A DNA stretch of 64,000 bases. Origin: Kribbella sp. NBC_00382. Its GTDB lineage: Bacteria > Actinomycetota > Actinomycetes > Propionibacteriales > Kribbellaceae. The position numbers were made by a program, and so were the translations under genes. The notes beneath the pieces were generated by a model. It was not told where the DNA came from and made no database searches. It saw only the letters and a list, made by a program, of their open reading frames with translations. The stretch covers positions 3,782,001 through 3,846,000 of the forward strand of contig NZ_CP107954.1 in NCBI RefSeq assembly GCF_036067295.1, read 5' to 3'. This document shows positions 7,240 to 16,592 of this stretch, in pieces. Each line of letters opens with the position of its first letter. Position 1 is the stretch's first letter.

Positions 7240-8559
7240 ATGAGGTTTGAACGATCACATACGCGCAAGGCGGTCGCTCTGGCCGTGGCCGGCAGCTTGG
7301 CGCTGCTCGCCTCCGCGTGTGGCGGTGACGACGGAAGCAAGAGCGACACGGGTGGCGCGGCGGCGGGGGCACTGGAAGGCCGCGGGCCGATTACGTTTGC
7401 CACCGGCAAGGACACCTCCGGCAACCTCGGGGCCCAGGTCGCGGCCTGGAACTCGCAGCACCCGGACCAGAAGGTGACCGTCTCGGAGCTACCCGAGTCG
7501 GCCGATGCCCAGCGCAGCCAGATGATCCAGAACGCGCAGGCGAAGTCGGACACCTTCACGGTGCTCAACCTCGATGTCGTCTGGACCGCCGAGTTCGCGG
7601 CCAACCGGTGGATCACCCAGCTGCCCGAGGACAAGTTCCCCGACCTCGGCAAGTTGCTGCCGTCAACGGTCGACACGGCGAAGTACCGGGACAAGCTGTA
7701 CGCCGTACCGGTCACGTCCGATGGTGGATTGCTCTACTACCGCAAGGACCTGCTGGACAAGGCGGGTGTGAAGCCGCCGACCACGTGGGCCGAGATGAAG
7801 GCCGCCTGCGACAAGGTCAAGGCGCTGCCCGAGGGCAAGACGATCAGCTGCTACGCCGGTCAGTTCGAGAAGTACGAAGGCCTGACGGTGAACTTCTCCG
7901 AGGCTGTCAACGGTGCGGGCGGTGTGGTCGTCGGCGACGACGGCAAGCCGAACGTGGACACCCCGGAGGCGCTGGCCGGTCTGCAGTTCCTGGTCGACGG
8001 TTTCAAGTCGGGTGAGATCCCGAAGGCCGCCATCACGTACCAGGAGGAGCCGGGTCGCCGGGCCTTCCAGGAAGGCAACCTGGTCTTCCACCGCAACTGG
8101 CCGTACATGTACGCGCTGGCCAACAAGACCGACGGCTCGTCCAAGGTGGCCGGCAAGTTCGCGGTCGCGCCGCTGCCGGGCAAGGACGGCGCCGGGGTCT
8201 CGACCCTGGGCGGTCACAACTACGGCATCAACGAGTTCGCCAAGAACAAGGCGACCGCGGTCGACTTCATCAACTTCATGGCCAGCGAGGAACGCCAGCG
8301 GGCCAACATCGAGAAGACGTCGCAGGCGCCGACCTGGGCCTCGCTGTACGACGACGCCGCGCTGAACAAGCAGTTCCCGTACCTCGCACCGCTGAAGGCC
8401 TCGATCGGGTCCGCCAAGTCGCGGCCCAAGGTGGTCAAGTACGGCGATGTCACCACTGCCATCCAGGAAGCCGCGTACGGCGCCCTGACCGGCACGACAC
8501 CACCCAAGGATGCGCTGGCCGGTCTGCAGACCAAGCTGAGCTCACTCATCACCCCATGA
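7240..8559 (+). CDS. ABC transporter sugar-binding lipoprotein (alpha-glucoside/trehalose type)
   Basis: Extracytoplasmic solute-binding protein of 439 aa, family 1. The signal peptide ends in LASAC, a lipobox, so the mature protein is a lipoprotein starting at Cys. Features of the family include YAVPVTSDGGLLYYRKDLL, NWPYMYALAN and the C-terminal hinge segments. NVVWTAEF-like text (LDVVWTAEFAANRWI) and the neighbours suggest the LpqY/ThuE/AglE group, which binds trehalose or other alpha-glucosides; this is inference. The ATG at 7240 was chosen because a GGGAGAGGG ribosome site precedes it; the frame opens further upstream. First gene of a three-gene importer operon. Confidence 0.87.
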   Translation: MRFERSHTRKAVALAVAGSLALLASACGGDDGSKSDTGGAAAGALEGRGPITFATGKDTSGNLGAQVAAWNSQHPDQKVTVSELPESADAQRSQMIQNAQAKSDTFTVLNLDVVWTAEFAANRWITQLPEDKFPDLGKLLPSTVDTAKYRDKLYAVPVTSDGGLLYYRKDLLDKAGVKPPTTWAEMKAACDKVKALPEGKTISCYAGQFEKYEGLTVNFSEAVNGAGGVVVGDDGKPNVDTPEALAGLQFLVDGFKSGEIPKAAITYQEEPGRRAFQEGNLVFHRNWPYMYALANKTDGSSKVAGKFAVAPLPGKDGAGVSTLGGHNYGINEFAKNKATAVDFINFMASEERQRANIEKTSQAPTWASLYDDAALNKQFPYLAPLKASIGSAKSRPKVVKYGDVTTAIQEAAYGALTGTTPPKDALAGLQTKLSSLITP

Positions 8560-8653
8560 TCGAAACGGCGGGGCCGGTACTCGACGAACTGTCGACGTGC
8601 CGGCCCTGGCCTGTCCCTGCCCGGCTCCGCCGGGTGGAGAGAAGGAGGCAAAG

Positions 8654-9712
8654 GTGAGTGCATCCGCCGCCCCGGTCAAGGCCGGACCAGGCAAGCAGAC
8701 CACCAAGGCCGACCGGGTCACCTCGTTCAACGAGGGCACCGGCCGGCTCGCAGCCACGCTGTTGTCACCGACCCTGATCGTCTTGGTCCTGGTCGTCGTC
8801 TATCCGATCATCGCCGCGTTGCGCGAGTCGCTCTACACCAGCGGCGACCGCGTCGACGCCGACGGCTTCATCGTCCAGGGCTCGCAGTTCGTCGGCCTGG
8901 ACAACTTCACCGCGATCTTCAGCGGCGAGGTCGGCGACCGTTTCTGGAACGCCTTCTACAACACCACGTTCTTCACCGTCACCTGTGTGGTCCTGGAGAC
9001 CATTCTCGGGATGGCGATGGCCATGGTGATGCACAAGGCGTTCAAGGGTCGCAGTGTCGTCCGCGCCGCCATCCTGGTGCCGTGGGCGATCCCGACGGTC
9101 GTCTCGGCGCTGCTCTGGAAGTGGATCTTCCAGGCCGACGGTGCCGCGAACGCGTTGCTCGGCCAGCAGATCCTCTGGTCGACCGAAGGCTGGCAGTCGG
9201 TCCTGTCGGTCATCATCGCCGACACCTGGAAGACCGCACCGTTCATCGGGCTGCTGGTACTGGCGGGCCTGCAGACGATTCCGGACGAGGTCTACGAGGC
9301 CGCCAAGGTGGACGGGGCGAGCCCGTTCAACACCTTCATCCGGATCACGTTGCCGCTGGTCAAACCGGCTCTGCTGGTTGCGGTGCTGTTCCGCATTCTC
9401 GACACGCTGCGGATCTTCGACCTGCCGTTCGTGCTGGTCGGAGCCAACAAGTCCTCGGTGGAGACGTTGTCGATCCTGGCCTATCTGGAGTCGAACCAGA
9501 ACCGGTACGGGCCGGCCGCGGCGTACGCGACGCTGCTGTTCATCTACGTCGCGGTGACCGCCTTCGTGTTCGTCAAACTGCTCGGCGCCGACGTGCTCGG
9601 AGACGCCGTGCAGAAGAAGAAGGGCAAGAAGAACGGCAAGAGCAAGAACAAGCTTGACGCGCCGCCCGGGGTCGGGCCGGCGGCTGCCGCTGGTGGCGGA
9701 GGAGGGTTCTGA
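8654..9712 (+). CDS. Sugar ABC transporter permease (MalF/UgpA-like)
   Basis: Inner-membrane permease of 352 aa with six predicted membrane segments after a cytoplasmic N-terminal extension. The EAA loop that docks the ATPase is EVYEAAKVDGASPFNTFIRITLPLVKP. GTG at 8654 was chosen because AAGGAGG lies 5-6 bases upstream; an in-frame ATG 57 bases earlier has no such site. The C-terminus ends in an unusual Lys-rich then Gly/Ala-rich tail (KKKGKKNGKSKNK). Its stop overlaps the next gene's start (TGATG), showing tight coupling. Confidence 0.9.
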   Translation: MSASAAPVKAGPGKQTTKADRVTSFNEGTGRLAATLLSPTLIVLVLVVVYPIIAALRESLYTSGDRVDADGFIVQGSQFVGLDNFTAIFSGEVGDRFWNAFYNTTFFTVTCVVLETILGMAMAMVMHKAFKGRSVVRAAILVPWAIPTVVSALLWKWIFQADGAANALLGQQILWSTEGWQSVLSVIIADTWKTAPFIGLLVLAGLQTIPDEVYEAAKVDGASPFNTFIRITLPLVKPALLVAVLFRILDTLRIFDLPFVLVGANKSSVETLSILAYLESNQNRYGPAAAYATLLFIYVAVTAFVFVKLLGADVLGDAVQKKKGKKNGKSKNKLDAPPGVGPAAAAGGGGGF

Positions 9713-10587
9713 TGGCCGTAGCTGAGAAGGCTCCCGCGAAGATCGATGTCAAGGCCGCCGAGGCCGGGCCGCTGCGCCGGTGGGCGCCGTTGCTGGGTGT
9801 CGCGCTGATCGTGCTCTACTGCCTGGCGCCGTTCTACTGGATGGTCGTGTCGGCGCTGCGCCGGCCGTCCGACCAGTTCAGCAACTCGATCATCCCGACA
9901 ACCTGGTCGGTGCAGAACATCAAGGACGTCTTCAAGCCAGGAACAGGCTTCGGCAGAGGTTTGCTGAACAGCCTGATCGTGGCCGGCACAGTGACGATCC
10001 TGACCCTGGTCATCGGGATGGTCGCGGCCTACACGCTGGCCCGGCTGGAGTTCCGGTTCAAGAACTTCGTGCTGGCGATCATCATCACCACCTCGATGTT
10101 CCCCGGCATCTCGCTGGTGATCCCGCTGAAGAAGCTGTTCGTCGACATCAGCTGGATCAACACCTACCAGGCGATGATCGTGCCCAGCCTGTCGTTCGCG
10201 CTGCCACTGGCGGTGTGGAACCTGACCACGTTCTTCCGGCAGATGCCCAGAGAACTGGAACAGGCGGCGATGGTGGACGGCTGCACACCGGCCCAGGCGT
10301 TCCGCAAGGTGATCATCCCGCTGGCGGCACCAGGCGTGTTCACCACCGCGATCATCACCTTCATCGCGGCCTGGAACGAGTTCCTGATCGCGCTGAGCAT
10401 GGTCAACCGCAAGGAGATCCAGACCGCCAACGTGGTGATCTCGCAGTTCACCGGCGCGTCCGGCCGGGACCAGCCGTTCGGCAGCCAGATGGCGGCCGGG
10501 GTGGTCGTCACCATCCCGCTGGTGATCGCGGTCCTGATCTTCCAGCGCCGGATCGTCGCAGGCCTCACCGCCGGCGGCGTGAAGTAG
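9712..10587 (+). CDS. Sugar ABC transporter permease (MalG-like)
   Basis: A 291 aa second permease, forming the channel heterodimer with the preceding protein. Six membrane segments are visible, and the EAA motif reads ELEQAAMVDGCTPAQAFRKVIIPLAAPG. The C-terminus RRIVAGLTAGGVK is characteristic of MalG-family permeases in actinobacteria. One-base start/stop overlap with the upstream permease. No ATP-binding subunit follows, so the importer presumably uses a shared MsiK-type ATPase encoded elsewhere. Confidence 0.9.
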   Translation: MAVAEKAPAKIDVKAAEAGPLRRWAPLLGVALIVLYCLAPFYWMVVSALRRPSDQFSNSIIPTTWSVQNIKDVFKPGTGFGRGLLNSLIVAGTVTILTLVIGMVAAYTLARLEFRFKNFVLAIIITTSMFPGISLVIPLKKLFVDISWINTYQAMIVPSLSFALPLAVWNLTTFFRQMPRELEQAAMVDGCTPAQAFRKVIIPLAAPGVFTTAIITFIAAWNEFLIALSMVNRKEIQTANVVISQFTGASGRDQPFGSQMAAGVVVTIPLVIAVLIFQRRIVAGLTAGGVK

Positions 10588-10636
10588 GCACCTTCAACCG
10601 GCGTATGGTCAGAGGCCTAGCCGCTGGAGGTGGCAG

Positions 10637-10759
10637 ATGAGCTACGGAGACAACCGGAACAAGCGCGACCAAGAGGACCGGGACCGCAGGGACCGCGAAG
10701 AGCAGGAGCGTCGCGCCCGTGATGAGCGGGACCGGCGGGATCGCGACGAGAAGCGCTGA
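10637..10759 (+). CDS. Small highly charged protein, 40 aa
   Basis: Short ORF with ATG preceded by GGAGG (10626-10630) at a good distance, 49 bp after the permease operon and before a strong terminator. The product begins MSYGDNRNKRDQ and continues as alternating Arg, Asp and Glu (about three quarters charged residues), with no hydrophobic core, so it is probably disordered or a single charged alpha helix. I do not recognise it. The ribosome site and its position inside the transcription unit support translation, but low complexity makes homology hard to judge. Confidence 0.55.
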   Translation: MSYGDNRNKRDQEDRDRRDREEQERRARDERDRRDRDEKR

Positions 10760-10771
10760 CAGCAACTGATA

Positions 10772-10808
10772 CCGAGGGGCTGGATCCGATCAGGGTCCAG
10801 CCCCTCGG
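10772..10808. terminator. Bidirectional terminator, 13-bp stem
   Basis: CCGAGGGGCTGGA (10772-10784) pairs perfectly with TCCAGCCCCTCGG (10796-10808) across an 11-nt loop. It lies between the transporter operon and the convergent GH13 gene and would stop both. Confidence 0.8.
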
Positions 10809-10814
10809 CTTGTC

Positions 10815-12455
10815 TCAGACCTTGAGCCAGACGGTGGCGTCCACCGGGAGCTGCCCGCCGGTGACGGGCTCGCTGGCCAGCAGTACTTCGCCGGTCGGCA
10901 GGTCGATCGGTGCCTCGCCCAGGTTGACCACGCAGCGGAAGCCCGGGTCGCGGGTGAAGGACAGGACGCCGTCGGGGGCGTCGAGGTCCCAGGTGAGACG
11001 GCCTTCGCCCAGGGCTTCCTCGGAGCGGCGGATGCGGAGTGCTGCCTTGTAGAGGGCCAGGTGGCTGTTGGGGTCGGCTGCCTCGGCCTCTGCCGTCAGG
11101 GGAGCCCAGTCGGCCGGTTGGGGGAGCCAGGGCTGGCTGTCGCCAGTACCGAAGCCGTACGGCGGTTCGCTGCCGCTCCACGGGATCGGCACGCGGCAGC
11201 CGTCGCGCCCACGGACGGTGTGGCCCGAGCGCTCCCAGGTGGGATCGTCCAGTACCTCCTCCGGCAGGTCCTCGACCTCAGGCAGACCCAACTCGTCGCC
11301 CTGGTAGATGTACGCGCCACCGGGCAGCGCCAACTCGAGCAGAGCAGCCGCCCTGGCCCGCCGAAGCCCCAGTGCCAGATCAACCGGTACTACGCCCGCA
11401 CCCTCCAACGCATCCCGTTGATCCCGTCCATACCGGGTGCGGTGCCGAACGGTGTCGTGGTTGCTGAGTACCCACGTCGCCGGCGCCCCGACGGCCCAGA
11501 GGCTCTCGGTGGTGTAGTCGATGACCTGGCGAAGCTCCTTCGCGTCCCACGCGGCCCGGAGTACGTCGAAGTTGAACGCGGAGTGCAACTCGTTCGACCT
11601 TACGTACTGCGCGAGCCGCTCGGCCGGGGACAGCCATGCCTCGGCAACGAACACCCGCGGACCCTGCGGGCTGTCGGCGTACTCGTCCGCGATGGCCCGC
11701 CAGCGCTGGTGGATGGGGTGCACGCCGGGCTGGTCGTAGAACGGGTTGCCGACGTACTTGTCCCTGGTCGGGTGACCGTCGGGGTCGAGCGGTACGTCCG
11801 GCAGCGACGCGTCCTTCGCCATCGAGTCGGCGACGTCGATCCGGAAGCCGTCGATGCCCCGGTCGAACCAGAACCGCAGGATCGAGTCGAACTCCTCGAT
11901 CACCGTGGGGTTGTCCCAGTTCCAGTCCGGCTGCGAGATGTCGAACATGTGCAGGTACCACTGGCCGTCCTCGATCTGTTGCCAGGCGCCCCCACCGAAG
12001 GCGGCCGGCCAGTTCGTCGGCGGCAGGCCACCGTCCTTGCCGTCGCGGAACCAGAACAGGTCGCGCTCGGGCGAGCCCTTCTCCGCGGCCAACGCGGCCT
12101 TGAACCACGGGTGCTCCCAGGAGCAGTGGTTCGGGACCAGGTCGATCAGGATCCGGATCCCCAGCGCGTGCGCCTCGGCGATCAGCGCGTCGGCGTCCGC
12201 CAGGGTGCCGAACTCCGGGTTGATGTCGCGGTAGTCGGCCACGTCGTAGCCGCCGTCGAGCAGCGGGGACGGGTACCACGGGCTGATCCAGATCGCGTCG
12301 ATGCCGAGCTCGGCCAGGTACGGCAGCTTCGAGCGGATGCCGTTCACGTCACCGGTTCCGTCACCGTCCGCATCGGCGAACGACCGAGGGTAAACCTGGT
12401 AGACGACGGCGCTACGCCACCAGTCGTCAGCTGGTCTGGTCGCTTGTTCTGTCAT
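10815..12455 (-). CDS. GH13 alpha-glucosidase/oligo-1,6-glucosidase
   Basis: Cytoplasmic glucosidase of 546 aa. Family regions are in order: region I DLVPNHCSWEHPW, region II GFRIDVADSM with the nucleophile Asp, region III FVAEAW with the acid/base Glu, and region IV VLSNHDTVRH with the transition-state Asp. The N-terminal WWRSAVVYQVYPRSFADADGDGTGDVNGI is typical of alpha-glucosidases that act on short oligosaccharides. ATG at 12455 was chosen because AAAGG lies upstream; an in-frame start nine codons earlier is less likely. It converges with the ABC importer and probably hydrolyses the imported alpha-glucosides. Confidence 0.9.
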   Translation of the reverse strand: MTEQATRPADDWWRSAVVYQVYPRSFADADGDGTGDVNGIRSKLPYLAELGIDAIWISPWYPSPLLDGGYDVADYRDINPEFGTLADADALIAEAHALGIRILIDLVPNHCSWEHPWFKAALAAEKGSPERDLFWFRDGKDGGLPPTNWPAAFGGGAWQQIEDGQWYLHMFDISQPDWNWDNPTVIEEFDSILRFWFDRGIDGFRIDVADSMAKDASLPDVPLDPDGHPTRDKYVGNPFYDQPGVHPIHQRWRAIADEYADSPQGPRVFVAEAWLSPAERLAQYVRSNELHSAFNFDVLRAAWDAKELRQVIDYTTESLWAVGAPATWVLSNHDTVRHRTRYGRDQRDALEGAGVVPVDLALGLRRARAAALLELALPGGAYIYQGDELGLPEVEDLPEEVLDDPTWERSGHTVRGRDGCRVPIPWSGSEPPYGFGTGDSQPWLPQPADWAPLTAEAEAADPNSHLALYKAALRIRRSEEALGEGRLTWDLDAPDGVLSFTRDPGFRCVVNLGEAPIDLPTGEVLLASEPVTGGQLPVDATVWLKV

Positions 12456-12638
12456 GGCAACCAGCCTTTCACGCGGGCGCAAGAGACCTGTGACGGTCGT
12501 CTCAGCGTGTACCCCGACTGTCGCAGCAAGGCATGAGGTGGCTAGTCTCAGGCCGACGGAACGCGCCGGCGACCGTGCCTCTCTAGCACCGCAGCCTGCC
12601 GCGGCCTAACTCGAACAGGCGAGAGAGGGACCACACTC

Positions 12639-13814
12639 GTGGATCTGATGGAGTACCAGGCGAAGACTGTCTTCGCCAAGCACGGTGTAGGGACGACGGT
12701 GGGTGAAGTCGTCACCACGCCCGAGGAAGCACGCGCTGCGGCCGAGAAGCTCGGTGGCGGCACGGTGGTCGTGAAGGCCCAGGTGCTGACCGGTGGCCGC
12801 GGTAAGGCAGGCGGCGTGAAGCTGGCCGCCAACCCGGACGAGGCCGAGGAGCGCGCCCGCGAGATCCTGGGCCTGGACATCAAGGGTCACATCGTCAAGA
12901 TCCTGAACATCGTCCCGGCCGCGGCGATCGCGGAGGAGTACTACTTCTCCTTCCTGATCGACCGGGCCAACCGCAACTACCTCTGCATCGCCTCCGCCGC
13001 CGGCGGGATGGAGATCGAGGAGGTCGCGCACACGAACCCGGACGCGGTCGCCAAGATCTCGATCGACCCGGCCCAGGGTGTCGACGAGGCCAAGGCCCGG
13101 GAGATCGCGACGGCAGCCGGCTACCCGGCCGACATCATCGACGCGGTCGCGCCGGAGATCGTCAAGCTGTACGAGGTCTTCTTGAGCGAGGACGCGACGC
13201 TGGTCGAGGTCAACCCGCTGGTCAAGCTCAAGGACGGCCGGGTCGAGGCGCTCGACGGCAAGGTCTCGCTGGACGAGAACGCCGAGTTCCGGCACCCGGA
13301 GTTCGCGGACTACGCCGACAGCTCGGCGCAGGACCCGCTGGAGGCCGCGGCCAAGGCCAAGGGCCTGAACTACGTGAAGCTCGACGGCTCCGTCGGCATC
13401 ATCGGCAACGGCGCGGGTCTCGTGATGAGCACCCTCGACGTGGTCGCCTACGCCGGTGAGGAGTTCGGTGGCGTCAAGCCCGCCAACTTCCTCGACATCG
13501 GTGGCGGCGCGTCCGCCGAGGTGATGGCGAACGGGCTGGAGATCATCATCTCCGACGCCCAGGTGAAGAGCGTCTTCGTCAACGTCTTCGGCGGTATCAC
13601 CGCCTGTGACGCGGTCGCCAACGGCATCGTCCAGGCGTTCGAGCTGCTGGCCGCCCGCGGCGAGGCCGTGAGCAAGCCGCTGGTCGTCCGGCTGGACGGC
13701 AACAACGCCGAGGAGGGCCGCCGGATCCTCGACGAGGCCGGCCTGGCCGGACTCGAGCGGGTCGACACGATGGACGGCGCCGCCAAGCGGGCCGCCGAGC
13801 TGGCAGCGGAGTAA
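12639..13814 (+). CDS. sucC: Succinyl-CoA synthetase (ADP-forming) beta subunit
   Basis: A 391 aa ATP-grasp subunit of the TCA-cycle enzyme that interconverts succinyl-CoA and succinate with nucleotide phosphorylation. It begins [17 protein letters not shown], has the nucleotide-binding segment [21 protein letters not shown], the metal-binding EVNPLVKL region and the C-terminal flavodoxin-like domain with [15 protein letters not shown] start, with a purine-rich GAGAGAGGGA upstream. Followed after 13 bp by sucD. Length is normal for the family. Confidence 0.97.
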   Translation: MDLMEYQAKTVFAKHGVGTTVGEVVTTPEEARAAAEKLGGGTVVVKAQVLTGGRGKAGGVKLAANPDEAEERAREILGLDIKGHIVKILNIVPAAAIAEEYYFSFLIDRANRNYLCIASAAGGMEIEEVAHTNPDAVAKISIDPAQGVDEAKAREIATAAGYPADIIDAVAPEIVKLYEVFLSEDATLVEVNPLVKLKDGRVEALDGKVSLDENAEFRHPEFADYADSSAQDPLEAAAKAKGLNYVKLDGSVGIIGNGAGLVMSTLDVVAYAGEEFGGVKPANFLDIGGGASAEVMANGLEIIISDAQVKSVFVNVFGGITACDAVANGIVQAFELLAARGEAVSKPLVVRLDGNNAEEGRRILDEAGLAGLERVDTMDGAAKRAAELAAE

Positions 13815-13827
13815 GGGAAAAGCTGAA

Positions 13828-14718
13828 ATGTCTATCTTCCTGACCAAGGACAGCAAGGTCATCGTGCAGGGCATGACCGGCTCGGAAGGCACCAAGCACA
13901 CCACCCGGATGCTTGCCTCGGGCACCAACATCGTCGGCGGCGTGAACCCGCGCAAGGCCGGCCAGTCGGTCGACTTCGACGGCAAGGCGGTGGCCGTCTT
14001 CGGTACCGTCGCCGACGCGATCAAGGAGACCGGCGCCGACGTGTCGGTCATCTTCGTGCCGCCGAAGTTCACCAAGGACGCCGTGATGGAGGCGATCGAG
14101 GCCGGCATGCCGCTGGTCGTGGTGATCACCGAGGGCGTGCCGGTGCACGACACCGCCGCGTTCTTCGCCGCCGCGCAGGCCTCCGGGACCACCCGGATCA
14201 TCGGCCCGAACTGCCCCGGCATCATCACGCCGGGCGAGTCCAACGCGGGCATCATCCCGGCCAGCATCGCCGGCGCCGGCCGGATCGGCCTGGTGTCGAA
14301 GTCGGGCACGCTGACCTACCAGATGATGTACGAGCTGAGCGACTTCGGCTTCTCCACCGCGATCGGCATCGGCGGCGACCCGATCGTGGGCACCACCCAC
14401 ATCGACGCGCTGCAGGCCTTCCAGGACGACCCGGAGACCGACGCGATCGTGATGATCGGCGAGATCGGCGGCGACGCCGAGGAGCGGGCGGCGGCGTTCA
14501 TCAAGGAGAACGTCACCAAGCCGGTCGTCGGCTACGTGGCCGGCTTCACCGCCCCGGAGGGCAAGACGATGGGCCACGCCGGCGCCATCGTCTCCGGCTC
14601 GTCGGGCACCGCGGCCGCGAAGAAGGAGGCCCTCGAGGCCGTCGGCGTGAAGGTCGGCAAGACGCCGAGCGAGACCGCCAACCTGATGCGCGGCATCATG
14701 CAGGAGCTCACCAAGTAA
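13828..14718 (+). CDS. sucD: Succinyl-CoA synthetase alpha subunit
   Basis: A 296 aa subunit carrying the CoA-binding Rossmann domain ([16 protein letters not shown]) and the phosphohistidine ligase domain. The phosphorylated histidine is H250 in [22 protein letters not shown] and [15 protein letters not shown] are the conserved central motifs. It forms the heteromeric enzyme with SucC. The two genes form a bicistronic unit closed by a strong palindromic terminator just after the stop codon. Confidence 0.97.
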   Translation: MSIFLTKDSKVIVQGMTGSEGTKHTTRMLASGTNIVGGVNPRKAGQSVDFDGKAVAVFGTVADAIKETGADVSVIFVPPKFTKDAVMEAIEAGMPLVVVITEGVPVHDTAAFFAAAQASGTTRIIGPNCPGIITPGESNAGIIPASIAGAGRIGLVSKSGTLTYQMMYELSDFGFSTAIGIGGDPIVGTTHIDALQAFQDDPETDAIVMIGEIGGDAEERAAAFIKENVTKPVVGYVAGFTAPEGKTMGHAGAIVSGSSGTAAAKKEALEAVGVKVGKTPSETANLMRGIMQELTK

Positions 14719-14729
14719 CAACGCAAGTA

Positions 14730-14779
14730 ATCAAAAAGAATTCGCCCCGCCGGGCCCGGCGGGGCGAATTCTTTTTGAT
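14730..14779. terminator. Perfect 50-bp palindromic bidirectional terminator
   Basis: Every base from 14730 to 14779 pairs about a centre between 14754 and 14755. The stem begins with ATCAAAAAGAATTC, so both strands end in a T-run after a GC-rich core. It ends sucCD on the plus strand; on the minus strand it includes the last base of the stop codon of the small secreted protein gene. Confidence 0.92.
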
Positions 14780-15075
14780 CAGCGGTAAAGGACGTACAGG
14801 TACCAGGTGGTCCAGCCGCTCTGCTGGCAGTAGTAGTTCGAGATGACGCCGCGGACCTGCAGCTTGGCGCCCTCGCTCTCGCAGGTGTCCCGCGCCCAGT
14901 ACCACGTGTAGTACTCGTATCCCTGTACCGTGCTCGGGCTCTGGGAGACGGTCTGCTGGACCGCGGCCGCCGGTGCGGCCGACAAGGCGGGCGCGGCAGA
15001 GGCGGGGGCTGCGCCGGCCAACAGCGCACCACCCAGGGCAGCCGTCGTGAGTCCTGCGGCGACGAATTTGTTCAT
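14779..15075 (-). CDS. Small secreted protein, 98 aa
   Basis: Begins with a clear Sec signal peptide (MNKFVAAGLTTAALGGALLAG, cleavage near ASAAPA), leaving a mature protein of about 70 residues with two cysteines that could form a disulfide and many aromatic residues (YEYYTWYWARD, YYCQQSGWTTWYLYVLYR). I do not recognise a family. ATG follows TGAGGAAA. A perfect palindrome ATTGATCAAT lies 16 bp upstream (15091-15100). Tyr/Trp richness suggests ligand or surface binding, which is speculative. Confidence 0.7.
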   Translation of the reverse strand: MNKFVAAGLTTAALGGALLAGAAPASAAPALSAAPAAAVQQTVSQSPSTVQGYEYYTWYWARDTCESEGAKLQVRGVISNYYCQQSGWTTWYLYVLYR

Positions 15076-15242
15076 CGATTTTCCTCACATATTGATCAAT
15101 GGCCATTTTCGACGTGCTGGCACTAATCGGCGACGGCCGGCCAGGAAAACCTTCGCCTAATAGAACGGTACGGCGGGCTTTTTGCCCTGCCTAGCCTTTC
15201 GACTAAAAACGAAGTGTTCCGGTCCGCGGCGAGGAACCGGAG

Positions 15243-16592
15243 CTACTTGTACGCCGCGGACCGTTCGGCTGCCCGGATCAGTACTTCGTTGAAACCGGAG
15301 TTGGTGATGTCCAGGTCCTCCAGCACCGGGTAGAGCACGTAGATCGCGCGGGATCCGGACACCGCGATCCCGACCCGGTAGGTGAAGGTCTTGTTGTTGC
15401 CGGTCTCGTACGACGCGCGCCAGCTCTCGCCCTTGATGCTGGTGCCCAGGGCGACGTCGCCGGTCGCCTTCACGGTCGCGTTCGACTGGGTCTTCTTGCA
15501 GGTGTCGACCGCCTTGCGGATCGCGGCGACGTAGGTGTTCGCCGCGGCCGGGCTGGCGAAGTTCGCCACCATGGTGTCCAGCCCGAACTCGGCCGGCACC
15601 TTGGCCTCCGGTACGACGTACGTCTGCGACTTGTACGACTTGGGCTTGGCCTTCTTGATGTCGAGCTTCTCGGTCTCGCAGCCGCTGCCCTTGGGTGCCG
15701 CACCGGCCGTGCTGACCCAGGGCTTGTCGATGCTCGGCAGTACCGGCAGGTCGATCGGCGCCATGAAGCCGGCCGGCTCGGTGGTCGGCAGCAGGCCCGG
15801 CTTGGCGGTCGGCGTACCGGTCGTGCACTTCGCCTCGGCGCAGATTCGCTTCAGCCCGGCGCCGGCGGTCGCGATGACGGTGTCCGGCTTCGGCGGGGTC
15901 TTGGCGGTGGTGTCGTACTCGACCACCATCGTCGCCTGGCCCGCGGTGCTCACGCTGATCGTGCGGTACTTGTTCGACTTGTCGCCGGGCTGGCCGAAGA
16001 CGGCCACCACGCCCTTGCTGCCGAGGCCGTCGGTCGTGTAGCTGGCGACCAACCGGATCTGCGGGGTGTTGCAGGCGCTGAGCCAGCCGGTGATCGTGCT
16101 GTACGCCTTGCCGGCCGCCGCCTCGTCGTTGGAGACCTCGACGTACTGGACCGCGGTCTCCTTGGTCGACGGGTTGCGGAAGTTGCGGATCCAGGTCCGG
16201 ATGCCGGCCGGGTCGGCGAACCGCTGCGACTGGCAGACGAAGGCCTTGTCGGGGGCGCTGCTGCCGTCGTCGGTGCTGGCCACGGCCCAGGCTCCCGATG
16301 CGGGCGCGAGCTGCTTGGCCGCGTAGCCGTCGAGCAGCGTCTTGGTGGCGTCGCCGAGCAGGCCCGAGTCGCCGCCGCCCGAACCGTCGTCCTGGCCCTT
16401 GCCGGACTTCGCGTCGCCGGGGGAGTCGCTGCCACCGAAGGCGTTCACCGCCGCGATACCGCCGCCGCCGATGACGAGCAGCGCGGCCGCTCCGGCACCG
16501 ATCAACTGGTTCCGTCGGCGCGTTTGCTGACGGCGTGCCTCCCGGGCGGCGGCACGACTGCCGCCCCGCGAGGCGCGGTGGGAACCGGTCAC
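15243..16592 (-). CDS. Membrane-anchored extracytoplasmic protein with two related domains
   Basis: A 449 aa protein with a basic cytoplasmic N-terminus (about 25 residues), a single membrane helix (NQLIGAGAAALLVIGGGGIAAV), a Gly/Ser/Asp linker and a large external part. The external part looks like two copies of a similar unit, each with a first Cys, a beta-rich middle, an Ala-rich helix (AGKAYSTITGWLSAC; ANTYVAAIRKAVDTC) and a closing Cys. The layout recalls the PknH extracellular sensor fold, but this is a weak structural impression. GTG at 16592 was chosen because GGAGG lies upstream. Function unknown. Confidence 0.65.
   Translation of the reverse strand: MTGSHRASRGGSRAAAREARRQQTRRRNQLIGAGAAALLVIGGGGIAAVNAFGGSDSPGDAKSGKGQDDGSGGGDSGLLGDATKTLLDGYAAKQLAPASGAWAVASTDDGSSAPDKAFVCQSQRFADPAGIRTWIRNFRNPSTKETAVQYVEVSNDEAAAGKAYSTITGWLSACNTPQIRLVASYTTDGLGSKGVVAVFGQPGDKSNKYRTISVSTAGQATMVVEYDTTAKTPPKPDTVIATAGAGLKRICAEAKCTTGTPTAKPGLLPTTEPAGFMAPIDLPVLPSIDKPWVSTAGAAPKGSGCETEKLDIKKAKPKSYKSQTYVVPEAKVPAEFGLDTMVANFASPAAANTYVAAIRKAVDTCKKTQSNATVKATGDVALGTSIKGESWRASYETGNNKTFTYRVGIAVSGSRAIYVLYPVLEDLDITNSGFNEVLIRAAERSAAYK

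Noticed and set aside
11061-12536. 491-codon plus-strand ORF opposite the GH13 gene
   Set aside because: The GH13 catalytic regions are intact on the minus strand and this ORF has no supporting signals.
12606-14309. Long minus-strand ORF opposite sucC/sucD
   Set aside because: Antisense shadow; sucCD is unambiguous.
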